From assembly GCA_903907925.1 (NCBI GenBank), contig CAIVQB010000106.1:88990-152989 (forward strand): a stretch of 64,000 bases of DNA, given 5' to 3'. Of the stretch, positions 52,318-60,761 are shown in pieces (position 1 is the first letter of the stretch; the number at the start of each line of letters is the position of its first letter). This DNA comes from an uncultured Verrucomicrobiota bacterium. Lineage in GTDB: Bacteria > Verrucomicrobiota > Verrucomicrobiia > Limisphaerales > UBA9464. The position numbers were made by a program, and so were the translations under genes. The notes under the pieces were generated by a model. The model ran no database searches. It saw only the letters and a program-made list of their open reading frames with translations, and was not told the origin of the DNA.

Positions 52318-52995
52318 GTGGCTGACGAAAAAGATCAACTGACTCCGCCCGCGCCCGCGCCGGCGACCGCAACCCCGGTCGTCGCGGCCGAGGCTCCCCG
52401 GACTGAACGTCCCGAACGCAGCGGCGGCGACCGCGGAGGCGGTGGCGATCGCGGCGGAAACCGCGGCCCCCGTGGCCCGCGTCGTCGTCCGAACAACGAC
52501 GATGACGGCAAGCGCGACGAATTCACCGAGAAAACCATCTTCATCAACCGCTCGTCCAAGGTGGTGAAGGGCGGCCGGCGCTTCAGCTTCAGCGCGCTGG
52601 TGGTCACTGGCGACAAGCTCGGCCGCGTCGGTCTTGGCTTGGGCAAGGGCGGCGAGGTCAGTGATGCCATCCGCAAGGGTGGCGAGAATGCCCGCGCTCA
52701 CCTGACCAGTGTGTCCCTCCGTGGACCCACGATTCCCCACGATGTTTACGCCACCTTCGGCGGCGCCAAGGTCCTCCTCCGTCCGGCCAGCCCGGGCACC
52801 GGTTTGATCTGCGGCAAGACGGTTCGCGCCGTTGTTGAATCGGTCGGCGTGAAGGATGTTTTGTCGAAGTCCCTCGGTTCCAAGAACGCGGCCAACGTGG
52901 CCAAGGCGACCCTCGGTGCGCTGCTCCAGCTCCGCCGCCGCGAGGAAATCATGAAAACCCGCGGGCTGGAAGACCGGTCCAAGCAGACCGCCTGA
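52318..52995 (+). CDS. rpsE: 30S ribosomal protein S5 with long N-terminal tail
   Basis: S5 stabilises the decoding region and translational fidelity. The core (from about residue 69: EFTEKTIFINRSSKVVKGGRRFSFSALVVTGD and GGAKVLLRPASPGTGLICGKTVRAVVE) is normal. The 68 residues before it are a low-complexity tail: a Pro/Ala part, then a Gly/Arg/Asp-rich RGG-like part (SGGDRGGGGDRGGNRGPRGP), then NNDDDGK. The total of 225 residues compares with about 165-170 in most bacteria. The start is GTG 52318. The next gene is rplO, so rpmD (L30) is absent from its usual place. Confidence 0.95.
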   Translation: MADEKDQLTPPAPAPATATPVVAAEAPRTERPERSGGDRGGGGDRGGNRGPRGPRRRPNNDDDGKRDEFTEKTIFINRSSKVVKGGRRFSFSALVVTGDKLGRVGLGLGKGGEVSDAIRKGGENARAHLTSVSLRGPTIPHDVYATFGGAKVLLRPASPGTGLICGKTVRAVVESVGVKDVLSKSLGSKNAANVAKATLGALLQLRRREEIMKTRGLEDRSKQTA

Positions 52996-52999
52996 TCCT

Positions 53000-53452
53000 A
53001 TGTTGCGTCTCCACAATCTCAAACCCCGTCCCGGGTCCACGCATCGCAAGAAGCGGCTCGGCATCGGTGAATCCAGCGGTCACGGAAAGACTTCCGGCCG
53101 TGGTGGCAAGGGCCAGAGCGCCCGTTCCGGCAGTTCGATTCGTATTGGTTTCGAAGGCGGTCAGATGCCGTTAATCCGCCGTCTTCCCAAGCGCGGTTTC
53201 AACAACAAGGCCTTTGGCACCTCGTACCTTCCGGTCAGCCTGGATGTTCTCAATGAGTTCGACGACGGCGCGACCGTTGACGAAGCGGTGTTGAGAACCA
53301 CTGGTGCGGCCCGCGGCAAAAAGCTGCTTCGCGTCAAGATTCTGGGCGACGGCGAGCTGACCAAGAAATTGCATGTGAAGGCGGCGGCGTTCAGCGCCAC
53401 GGCCCGCGCGGCGATTGAAAAAGCCGGTGGTTCCGCCGAAGTGGTGGCCTGA
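53000..53452 (+). CDS. rplO: 50S ribosomal protein L15
   Basis: L15 is a late assembly protein of the large subunit. The 150-residue product has the Gly/Arg-rich start LKPRPGSTHRKKRLGIGESSGHGKTSGRGGKGQ and GFEGGQMPLIRRLPKRGF, both diagnostic. It starts five bases after rpsE and precedes secY. Confidence 0.97.
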   Translation: MLRLHNLKPRPGSTHRKKRLGIGESSGHGKTSGRGGKGQSARSGSSIRIGFEGGQMPLIRRLPKRGFNNKAFGTSYLPVSLDVLNEFDDGATVDEAVLRTTGAARGKKLLRVKILGDGELTKKLHVKAAAFSATARAAIEKAGGSAEVVA

Positions 53453-53469
53453 ATCCGTCCGTTCCGCTC

Positions 53470-54849
53470 ATGCTTCGCCAGCTTTTCCAAACCTTTGCCA
53501 ATTGCTTCAAGATTCCGGAGCTCCGCTCACGGATCATCTTCACGGCATTGGTGCTCGGTGTCTGTCGCCTGGTGGCGATGACGCCGGTTCCGGGTCTGGA
53601 CGGGCAGGCGCTGTCCTCCTTTCTGGAGCAGCAAAGCCGCGGAAACTCCGGGAATTCCGTTCTCGGCCTCTACAGCATGTTCACCGGAGGTGCCCTGGAA
53701 AAGTGCGCCGTCGGTTCGCTGGGCATCATGTCGTACATCAGCGCGACGATCATCATTCAATTGCTGACCGCCGTCGTTCCGATGTTGAGCAAGCTCGCCC
53801 GTGAGGAGGGCGGCCGCCCCAAATTGATCGCCTACGGGCGGTATCTGACCGTCTTGCTCTGCCTCGGGCAGGGATTGGTGCTGACGTTGGGTTGGGAACA
53901 CGCGGACAAGACCTTCTCCGGATTTGTCGGCAGCCTGGTTCCGCCGGATGCGAATCTGTGGTGGTACCGGGTCCAGACCGTCGTGGTTCTGACCTGTGGC
54001 ACCTTGTTGCTGATGTGGCTGGGTGAGCAAATCACCGAACGCGGCGTCGGTAACGGCGTGTCCCTCATTATCACCATCGGCATTCTGAACCGCCTTCCCC
54101 TCGCCGCAAAGGCGATGGGTGTGATGTTCTTTGGCGAGACCCGCACGGCACGCTGGCCGACCGCCTTCCTGCTGATTGCTGTCCTGGCGGTGGTGGTGGC
54201 CGGTGTCATCGCAATCACCCAGGCTCAACGAAAAATTCCAGTCCAGTACGCTCAACGGGCTGTCGGCCGCAAAGTTTTCTCGGGTGGAACTTCATTCATG
54301 CCGCTCCGCGTCAATTACGCGGGAGTGATGCCTGTCATTTTCGCCCAGGCGATCCTGATGTTCCCGAGCATGATCTTCACCAAGCTGGGTGACATCTACC
54401 GCATTTCGTTCCTGCGCGGCTTGGGGATGTCCCTGAGCGAACACGGCTGGCTCTACTTGATCCTGTTCGCGTTGATGATCCTGTTCTTCTCTTATTTCTG
54501 GGTCGCGACCCAGTTCAACGAGCTGCAAGTGTCGGATGATCTCAAGAAGCACGGCGGCTACATCCCAGGCGTCCGTCCGGGGAACCAGACCAGCGATTTT
54601 CTGCACCGGACGATGAGCCGGATCACGCTGGCCGGTGCGATCTTCCTGGTGATCATTGCCACAATCCCGACGCTGATGTCGAAGTACGTCGGAATCGATT
54701 ACAACGTCGCCCAGTTTTTCGGCGGAACATCGATGCTGATCACGGTCGGCGTTCTCCTCGATACGATGCGCCAGATGGAGTCGTATTTGCTCATGCGTCA
54801 CTATGATGGCTTTCTGAAAAAGGGGCGCATCAAGGGTCGGATGGGATGA
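53470..54849 (+). CDS. secY: Preprotein translocase subunit SecY
   Basis: SecY forms the protein-conducting channel. The 459-residue product has ten membrane helices, the plug-region RLVAMTPVPGLDG near 35-50, the loop-5 region GNGVSLIITIGILNRLP, and the cytoplasmic QRAVGRKVFSGGTSFMPLRVNYAGVMPVIFA. The C-terminal VSDDLKKHGGYIPGVRPG is also typical. Location after rplO is the bacterial rule. It works with YajC-SecDF encoded at the left end of the window. Confidence 0.97.
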   Translation: MLRQLFQTFANCFKIPELRSRIIFTALVLGVCRLVAMTPVPGLDGQALSSFLEQQSRGNSGNSVLGLYSMFTGGALEKCAVGSLGIMSYISATIIIQLLTAVVPMLSKLAREEGGRPKLIAYGRYLTVLLCLGQGLVLTLGWEHADKTFSGFVGSLVPPDANLWWYRVQTVVVLTCGTLLLMWLGEQITERGVGNGVSLIITIGILNRLPLAAKAMGVMFFGETRTARWPTAFLLIAVLAVVVAGVIAITQAQRKIPVQYAQRAVGRKVFSGGTSFMPLRVNYAGVMPVIFAQAILMFPSMIFTKLGDIYRISFLRGLGMSLSEHGWLYLILFALMILFFSYFWVATQFNELQVSDDLKKHGGYIPGVRPGNQTSDFLHRTMSRITLAGAIFLVIIATIPTLMSKYVGIDYNVAQFFGGTSMLITVGVLLDTMRQMESYLLMRHYDGFLKKGRIKGRMG

Positions 54850-54951
54850 GGGTTGGTGTTGTTGAAGTTCTTTGTAAAATGCCTGCTTTCCTAGCATCCG
54901 GTGTCGGGTGTTGGGAAGGTGGAAACGGCGGTAGTCCGGTCGGGGGTCTCC

Positions 54952-55722
54952 ATGGCTGATGGAAAACCAAAGACCCCGTCTGAAATCGAGGCCATGCGGG
55001 AAGCCGGGAAACTGGCGGCCCGGGTGCTTCGAGCGGCGGCGGCCCAGGTGGTCCCGGGTCTGACGACCGGTGAACTGGATCAGACGGTGGCGGAACTCCT
55101 GAAATCGCACGGGGCGACCAGTGCGTTTCTGGGGTATCGGAATTTTCCGGGCCATTGCTGCATCTCGGTGAACGAGGCGGTGGTGCACGGGATTGGCGAC
55201 CGGCGGCGGTTGCAATTCGGTGATCTGGTCAAACTGGACATCGGAGTCCGTCATAATGGATTTGTCGGTGATGTGGCCATGTCGATTGCAGTGGGTGGGT
55301 GCTCAGCGACGGCCCAGAAACTGATGGACGTGACCGCTCAGGCATTGTATGAGGGAATTTCCGCCGCGCGCCATGGGGCGCGGGTGAGTGAAGTGTCGGC
55401 ACGGATTCAAAAGCGGGTGGAAGGTGCCGGGTTCAGTGTGGTGCGGGAGTTTGTCGGTCACGGAGTCGGCCGGTCGGTCCATGAGGATCCGCAGGTTCCG
55501 AACTACGTCGACCGGCGGAGCGACTCGCGGTTGAAGGCGGGAATGACGGTGGCGATCGAGCCGATGGTAAATCTCGGCGCCGCGGGAGTGGAAGTATTGG
55601 CGGATGATTGGACCGTGGTGACACGGGACCGCCAGCTGTCGGCGCATTTTGAGCATACGGTGCTGGTGACCGACGGTGATCCTGAAATTTTGACACGAGA
55701 CGAATTGCCGCCGCTTTATTAA
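54952..55722 (+). CDS. map: Methionine aminopeptidase, type I
   Basis: Map removes the initiator methionine from new proteins. The 256-residue product has all five metal ligands: two aspartates in LDIGVRHNGFVGDVAMS, the histidine of GHGVGRSVHEDP, and glutamates in AIEPMV and HFEHTVLVT. ATG 54952 is chosen because KPKTPSEIEAMREAGKLAA follows directly; a GTG at 54901 would add 17 residues. It sits between secY and rpmJ; adk and infA, often nearby, are absent. Confidence 0.95.
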   Translation: MADGKPKTPSEIEAMREAGKLAARVLRAAAAQVVPGLTTGELDQTVAELLKSHGATSAFLGYRNFPGHCCISVNEAVVHGIGDRRRLQFGDLVKLDIGVRHNGFVGDVAMSIAVGGCSATAQKLMDVTAQALYEGISAARHGARVSEVSARIQKRVEGAGFSVVREFVGHGVGRSVHEDPQVPNYVDRRSDSRLKAGMTVAIEPMVNLGAAGVEVLADDWTVVTRDRQLSAHFEHTVLVTDGDPEILTRDELPPLY

Positions 55723-55749
55723 CGGCGGGACAGACAGGAAAGATTTGAG

Positions 55750-55863
55750 ATGAAAGTCAGAGCGTCAGTTAAGAAACTTTGTGAAAACTGCAAGATCGTG
55801 CGGCGCAAGGGCGTCATCCGCGTGATCTGCTCCAACGCGCGTCACAAGCAGCGTCAGGGCTGA
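55750..55863 (+). CDS. rpmJ: 50S ribosomal protein L36
   Basis: L36 is a 37-residue zinc-ribbon protein of the large subunit. The product reads [20 protein letters not shown] and then [16 protein letters not shown], with zinc ligands C11, C14, C27 and H32. It is the zinc-binding form. The gene lies 27 bases after map and 12 before rpsM. Confidence 0.96.
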   Translation: MKVRASVKKLCENCKIVRRKGVIRVICSNARHKQRQG

Positions 55864-55875
55864 ACCATTTGAGCT

Positions 55876-56271
55876 ATGCCACGCATTCTAGGTGTTGATA
55901 TTCCGGGTGAGAAGCGGGTGGATATTTCCCTCCGCTACATCTACGGACTCGGTCCCGTAAACTCCCGGCAGATCCTGGCCAAGGCCGGGATTGATCCGGC
56001 GACCCGGGCGAAAAATCTTTCCGAACCCCAGCTGTCCCAGATCGTGAACGCGATCCAGGAGGGCAAGTATGTCGTCGAAGGCGACCTGCGCCGCGAGATC
56101 GGAATCAACTTGAAGCGCCTCCAGGCGATCAAGTCGTACCGCGGCAACCGCCATCTCCGCGGACTGCCGGTGCGCGGACAACGCACCCAGACCAACGCCC
56201 GTACCCGCAAGGGGCCGCGTCGTACGGTCGGTGTGCAGCGCAATCCGAACGCCAAGACCGGCACTCACTAA
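55876..56271 (+). CDS. rpsM: 30S ribosomal protein S13
   Basis: S13 contacts the P-site tRNA and the large subunit. The product (131 residues) has [24 protein letters not shown], and [30 protein letters not shown] at the end. The tail is slightly longer than usual. Confidence 0.97.
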   Translation: MPRILGVDIPGEKRVDISLRYIYGLGPVNSRQILAKAGIDPATRAKNLSEPQLSQIVNAIQEGKYVVEGDLRREIGINLKRLQAIKSYRGNRHLRGLPVRGQRTQTNARTRKGPRRTVGVQRNPNAKTGTH

Positions 56272-56289
56272 ACCCTTTTGACGACCCCT

Positions 56290-56877
56290 ATGGCTGAAGA
56301 GACGAAGCCGGCGAAGCCCGCCGCAAAGAAAGAAAGCGCCGAAGGCGTTTCACCCGCAGCCGCCGCGCCCGCCGCTGAAAAGCCGGCGAAGGCCCCCAAG
56401 AAGGCCGCGGCCGCTGCTGCGGCCGAGGCTGCCCCCGCGGCTCCCCCGACCATCGCCGCGCCGAGCGCCGCCGAACTGCTCGGCGACGATCCCAACGCCA
56501 AGAAGGTTGTTCGCGTCAAAGGCGCGAAGAACATCAGCGTCGGCATCGCCAACATCTTGGCCACCTTCAACAACACCCAGGTGACCATCACCGACATGCA
56601 GGGCAACCTGATCGGCTGGAGCACCGCCGGACGGGTCGGATTCAAAGGATCCCGCAAGAGCACGGCCTTTGCCGCGCAACAGGCCGCCCAGGACGCCGCC
56701 CGCCAGGCCATGTCCCACGGCATGCGCGAGGTCGAAGTCCGCGTCAATGGTCCGGGGTCGGGCCGCGAAAGCGCCATCCGCGCCCTCCAGGCGATCGGTC
56801 TCGAAATTTCCGCAATCAAGGATGTCACGCCGGTGCCCCACAATGGCTGCCGGCCGCGCAAGAAGCGCCGCGTCTAG
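56290..56877 (+). CDS. rpsK: 30S ribosomal protein S11 with long N-terminal tail
   Basis: S11 forms part of the platform at the mRNA exit. The core starts at about residue 72 ([31 protein letters not shown]) and includes [23 protein letters not shown] and the C-terminal [16 protein letters not shown]. Residues 1-70 are an Ala/Lys/Pro/Glu-rich low-complexity tail absent from ordinary S11 (about 129 residues). The ATG at 56290 begins [13 protein letters not shown]; a TTG at 56278 in frame is less likely. Confidence 0.95.
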   Translation: MAEETKPAKPAAKKESAEGVSPAAAAPAAEKPAKAPKKAAAAAAAEAAPAAPPTIAAPSAAELLGDDPNAKKVVRVKGAKNISVGIANILATFNNTQVTITDMQGNLIGWSTAGRVGFKGSRKSTAFAAQQAAQDAARQAMSHGMREVEVRVNGPGSGRESAIRALQAIGLEISAIKDVTPVPHNGCRPRKKRRV

Positions 56878-56912
56878 TCCGCCACTGATTCACAGCTTTC
56901 CGAACGTCTTTT

Positions 56913-57521
56913 ATGGCTCGTTATACCGGCCCCCGCACCCGCATCAGCCGCCGCTTCGGCGTCCCCATTTTTGGTGCCTCGAAGTACCTTGAACGCCGTC
57001 CCTACGGGCCCGGCGTCCACGGTCCAAAATCCCGCCGCAAGCACTCTGACTACGCGATCGGCCTGATCGAGAAGCAGAAGCTCCGCTATTTCTACGGCCT
57101 CCAGGAACGCCAGTTCCGGAACGCCTATGAAAAGGCGCTCCGCATGCGCGGTGTGACCGGCGAGAAGCTGCTCCAGATCCTGGAAAGCCGCCTCGACAAC
57201 CTCGTCTATCACGCCGGTTTCGCCCTCACCCGTCCCGCCGCCCGTCAGTTGGTCGCCCACGGTCACGTGAAGGTCAACGGCCGCAAGGTCGACGTGCCGA
57301 GTTTCGCCGTGAAGGTGAATGACGTCATCGAGGTCCGCGACCACAACGTCAGCAAGCAGCTCGCCGCCAAGAACGTCGAGGGTGCCACCAGCCGCGTGGT
57401 TCCCGACTGGTTGTCGGTGGACAAGACCGCACTCAAGGCGACCCTGCTCCGGGTTCCCACGCGTGATGAGATCAACCCCATTGCCAACGAGCAGGCGGTT
57501 GTCGAATTTTACTCCCGTTAA
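56913..57521 (+). CDS. rpsD: 30S ribosomal protein S4
   Basis: S4 starts 30S assembly and in many bacteria represses the operon by binding its mRNA. The 202-residue product has ARYTGPRTRISRRFG, RRPYGPGVHGPKSRRKHSDYAIGLIEKQKLRYFYG and the S4 RNA-binding domain RLDNLVYHAGFALTRPAARQLVAHGHVKVNG. The N-terminal zinc cysteines are absent, so it is the zinc-free form. Confidence 0.97.
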   Translation: MARYTGPRTRISRRFGVPIFGASKYLERRPYGPGVHGPKSRRKHSDYAIGLIEKQKLRYFYGLQERQFRNAYEKALRMRGVTGEKLLQILESRLDNLVYHAGFALTRPAARQLVAHGHVKVNGRKVDVPSFAVKVNDVIEVRDHNVSKQLAAKNVEGATSRVVPDWLSVDKTALKATLLRVPTRDEINPIANEQAVVEFYSR

Positions 57522-57625
57522 ACCCGTTCGCCGCTGTTCGGCGCAACTCGCAATTATAGGGGGCGGCCGGCTGGGAGTAGAAATACGCCGGCAATCGCCC
57601 AGGTTAAAATTGCACCCCAAAAGCT

Positions 57626-58636
57626 ATGCCTGTACGTCTCGGTCGGTTTGAAATGCCCAAGCGTCTGACGAAGGAGGAATCCTCCGCCAGCCCCACCTAC
57701 GCGAAGTTTGTCGCGGAACCGTTTGAAACCGGTTTCGGTCACACGGTCGGTAATTCGTTGCGCCGCGTTCTGCTCAGCTCCCTCGAGGGTAGCGCCATCA
57801 CCTCCGTCAAGATTGACGGGGCGATGCATGAGTTCACCACCGTCGACGGCGTGGTGGAGGACGTGACCGACATCGTCCTGAACCTGAAGAAGGTTCGCTT
57901 CAAGACCCATTCCCGCGAAACCCAGACCCTCCTGCTATCCGCCAGCAAGGAAGGCGCGGTCACCGCCGCTGACATCCAGTTGAACCAGAACGTGGAACTG
58001 GTCAACCCGGAGCAGCACATCTGCACTCTCGACAAGAAGAAGAAGTTCGAGATGGAGATCGAGGTGAAGGTCGGCCGTGGTTTCTGCCCGGGCGACGAGA
58101 ACAAGAAGATCGACCAGGCGATCGGCGTCATCGCCATCGACTCCATTTTCTCCCCGGTCACCCGCGTTCGTTACAGCGTGGAAGCCGCCCGCGTTGGCCA
58201 GCGCACCGATTACGACAAGTTGATCGTTGAAATCTGGACCGACGGCCGCATTTCCCCGGATGACGCCCTCACCCAGGCTTCCGCCATCCTCCAGCATCAT
58301 CTCGACGTGTTCGTCGGCTACGACAAGAACGCCGTCGAGTTCGAGGAGGAACAGAAGCCCCAGGACGACGAGAAGGCGAAGCTCCGCAAGCTGCTCAACA
58401 TGAGCGTCAACGAGATCGAACTTTCCGTCCGTGCCGCGAACTGCCTCAACAACGCCAACATCACGGCCGTCGGCCAGTTGGCGATGAAGACCGAGGCGGA
58501 AATGCTCAAGTACCGCAACTTCGGCAAGAAGTCGCTGAACGAGATCAAGGAAAAGCTGTCGGGCCTCGGCCTAGCGCTCGGCATGAACATCGACGCTGCG
58601 CTGCTCGAACCGGCGCCGGAAACCAAAAAGATCTAA
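57626..58636 (+). CDS. rpoA: DNA-directed RNA polymerase subunit alpha
   Basis: The alpha subunit nucleates RNA polymerase assembly. The 336-residue product has the N-terminal assembly domain (FVAEPFETGFGHTVGNSLRRVLLSSLEGSAITSVKIDG) and the C-terminal DNA-binding domain from about 265 (MSVNEIELSVRAANCLNNANI, KYRNFGKKSLNEIKEKLSGLGL). The 104-base gap after rpsD includes an AT-rich patch just before the ATG. Confidence 0.97.
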   Translation: MPVRLGRFEMPKRLTKEESSASPTYAKFVAEPFETGFGHTVGNSLRRVLLSSLEGSAITSVKIDGAMHEFTTVDGVVEDVTDIVLNLKKVRFKTHSRETQTLLLSASKEGAVTAADIQLNQNVELVNPEQHICTLDKKKKFEMEIEVKVGRGFCPGDENKKIDQAIGVIAIDSIFSPVTRVRYSVEAARVGQRTDYDKLIVEIWTDGRISPDDALTQASAILQHHLDVFVGYDKNAVEFEEEQKPQDDEKAKLRKLLNMSVNEIELSVRAANCLNNANITAVGQLAMKTEAEMLKYRNFGKKSLNEIKEKLSGLGLALGMNIDAALLEPAPETKKI

Positions 58637-58640
58637 TCCC

Positions 58641-59180
58641 ATGCGCCATCTCAGCCGCACCGCCAAGCTCGGCCGCACCGGTTCGCATCGCAATGCGATG
58701 CTCGCGAACCTCGTCGGCAGCCTCATCAAACACCGTCGCGTGACCACCACGCTCGCCAAGGCCAAGGCCGCCCGGCCCGTCGCCGAGAAGCTCCTGACCC
58801 TTGGCAAGCAGGCCCAGGAAGCGATCGCCGCCGCGTCGACCGCAGTCGATCCGAAGCAGAAGGCCACCGCCACCGCGATGAATGTCCACTGCCGCCGGCT
58901 CGCCGCTGCGAAGCTCCGCCAGCAGCCCCGCACGTTCTTCCCGGGCACTGCCAAGCACCCGGGCAAGGCCAAGCGCGAACAGTTCCGCGAGAACGAAGAT
59001 GTGGTTCACATTCTCTTCGACAAGATCGCCCCGCTGTTCAAGGACCGGAAGGGTGGCTACACCCGGATCCTCCGCCTCGGCGAACGCCGCGGTGACGTCG
59101 CCCAGCTCGCGATCCTGGAATGGGTCGAGGGACCGGCCGCCGTCGAAACGGCCGAGACTCCGGCCCCGGCGAAGTCGTAA
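58641..59180 (+). CDS. rplQ: 50S ribosomal protein L17 with C-terminal extension
   Basis: L17 lies near the tunnel exit. The N terminus RHLSRTAKLGRTGSHRNAMLANLVGSLIKHRRVTTTLAKAKAARPVAEKLLTLGK is standard, but the protein has 179 residues where about 120 is usual. There is extra sequence in the middle (about 62-110, AIAAASTAVDPKQKATATAMNV and on), and a tail GPAAVETAETPAPAKS after the conserved GYTRILRLGERRGDVAQLAILEWV. It ends the block. Confidence 0.95.
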   Translation: MRHLSRTAKLGRTGSHRNAMLANLVGSLIKHRRVTTTLAKAKAARPVAEKLLTLGKQAQEAIAAASTAVDPKQKATATAMNVHCRRLAAAKLRQQPRTFFPGTAKHPGKAKREQFRENEDVVHILFDKIAPLFKDRKGGYTRILRLGERRGDVAQLAILEWVEGPAAVETAETPAPAKS

Positions 59181-59220
59181 TCCGACCGCGGTTTCCCGAC
59201 CGCAACGCTCCACTTTCACA

Positions 59221-59246
59221 AAGCCCGCCACCCGGCGGGCTTTTTT
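59221..59246 (+). terminator. Intrinsic terminator after rplQ
   Basis: A 9-bp perfect stem, AAGCCCGCC (59221-59229) with GGCGGGCTT (59234-59242), four-base loop ACCC, and a T-run to 59246. It marks the end of the ribosomal operon. Confidence 0.92.
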
Positions 59247-59250
59247 GTTT

Positions 59251-59764
59251 CACGCTTTCGGCCAATGGCCCGCGAACTACCAGCATGAGGCATCGCCCCA
59301 GGTGAAAATCAGCTTCCCGGTTGAGGGCCAAAAGCTCGTTCCATTTCCGGGGTTCACCGATGGACGGGGCTTCAGCTCTTGAGAGACCGCAGTAAACCAA
59401 ATCCCGGGGTGCTACCCAGGTCTGGTAGGTGGCGGGCCGTTGGTGCACCGGAGGAATCAACGTCCACGGGATTCAAATGCCGCATTGCGATTCCTGATCC
59501 CAAATGTCAAAAGGTTGGATGCGATCTAAGGGCCCCGACCCACGCCCCGACCCCATCGCCTTTTTTAGGATTCGCCGTTGAACCGGGCCAGCCTGCCAAA
59601 GCCAGCAGGAGGAACCTCCAAACGAACAGAATCCTGAGCAGTTTTCCGCCCGTAATAGACGCACGTGCGGCTGCCCGGCCGCCTTCAGACCCGTGACCAG
59701 CCTCGGCAAGAACTCGCGCCAGTGTTTCTCCGCCGTCGGCCTGTATTGGGACAGTGGTTCCGAC
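59251..59764. other. Gene-free region after the ribosomal block
   Basis: This 514-base stretch, from the terminator to the 3' end of the LysR gene, contains no gene I can support. Open frames on both strands lack family features and read through low-quality sequence. The region may be decayed sequence at the edge of the accessory patch that follows. Confidence 0.5.
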
Positions 59765-60670
59765 CTACGGATTCGTGAATTGTTGACGCACCCAGACATG
59801 AAACGCATCCGCCTCATGTTTGCCGTGCCAGGCCATTTTGGTCTCTATCGGTGGAAGCAAGAAAGGAAGCTCGGTGACGGTGAGCGGATACATATCCCGG
59901 TAATTCTCCGCCAATCCCAGCGGGCAGGTCAGCAGATATTCGCTCTGGCTCAAGATCGCAGGCGGCGTCAAAAAATTTCCGATGCGCAGCGCGATGTCAC
60001 GGCGTTTGCGCTTGGACTTCAAATGCTGGTCCGTCGGGGCGAACACTCCGGGTGGCACTTCGATTTGCAGATGCTTGCGCATGAGATAGTCGTCCACCGA
60101 TTGTCTCGTTCTGAGATAGGGATTCTTTTTTGAACAAATGCAAACGAAGCGATCGCTGAAGATCGTCTGAATGCTGAACCCGTGCGGGGCCTCCTCAAAA
60201 TACGCAGCGATGGCGAGATCATACTCGCCGTCTTCAAGCTCACGTTTGGGAAAACCACCACTCAAAGAACGGGTCTCGACGCGAAGTGCTGGCGCTGCCC
60301 GTTGGCAATGGCTGATGAAGCCGGTCATTGTTCGCGCCTCAAAGTAGGCCGTGGAGGCGATGACGATCTTGCGATCCAGTTTCGTCAAATCCAAGGCTTC
60401 CCCCGCGCCGTAGAGGCTTTCGGCGGCGGCAATGACTGCGCGCACTCGGGGTAGCAGCGCTGCCACTTTCGGCGTGGCCACGAGGCCGCGCTGACCCCGA
60501 ACGAACAGCGGATCGGAGAATTGATGCCGCAGTCTTGAAAGCGCATGACTCAACGCGGGCTGGCTCAGGCCCAGTCGGTGCGAGGCGCGGGAAAGATTCA
60601 ATTCCTCGCCGATGCCCACAAAAATCGCCAACAAGTTCAGGTCTTTTCCTCTGATATTCATGCGCTGCAT
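59765..60670 (-). CDS. LysR-family transcriptional regulator
   Basis: A 301-residue LysR regulator. The winged-helix DNA-binding domain covers residues 8-65 (LNLLAIFVGIGEELNLSRASHRLGLSQPALSHALSRLRHQFSDPLFVR), and the substrate-binding domain follows (about 92-295, with DRKIVIASTAYFEART). Members of the NodD/SyrM-like branch share the DPLFVR motif. It is divergent from the cupin gene across 91 bases, the usual LysR arrangement, and an inverted repeat starts two bases before its start codon. It should control the cupin-monooxygenase operon and itself. The ligand is unknown. Codon use looks less GC-rich than in the ribosomal block. Confidence 0.9.
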   Translation of the reverse strand: MQRMNIRGKDLNLLAIFVGIGEELNLSRASHRLGLSQPALSHALSRLRHQFSDPLFVRGQRGLVATPKVAALLPRVRAVIAAAESLYGAGEALDLTKLDRKIVIASTAYFEARTMTGFISHCQRAAPALRVETRSLSGGFPKRELEDGEYDLAIAAYFEEAPHGFSIQTIFSDRFVCICSKKNPYLRTRQSVDDYLMRKHLQIEVPPGVFAPTDQHLKSKRKRRDIALRIGNFLTPPAILSQSEYLLTCPLGLAENYRDMYPLTVTELPFLLPPIETKMAWHGKHEADAFHVWVRQQFTNP

Positions 60671-60671
60671 A

Positions 60672-60697
60672 GGCTAAATCCAATCGTTCGATTAGCC
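60672..60697. promoter_or_regulatory. Likely LysR operator
   Basis: GGCTAA (60672-60677) and TTAGCC (60692-60697) are inverted, and AATCG (60682-60686) and CGATT (60689-60693) are nested inside. The site directly adjoins the LysR start codon, so binding there should block the regulator's own expression while lying upstream of the divergent cupin gene. Confidence 0.6.
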
Positions 60698-60761
60698 AAA
60701 TACCAAACCGATGAGAGGATGGCGCCGTAAGTGAAACAGCAATCAACAACTCAAAAACAAC

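Noticed and set aside
59473-59817. Minus-strand frame in the gap after rplQ
   Set aside because: It overlaps the end of the LysR gene. A segment (YRPTAEKHWREFLPRL) looks protein-like, but I could not place it; it may be decayed coding sequence.
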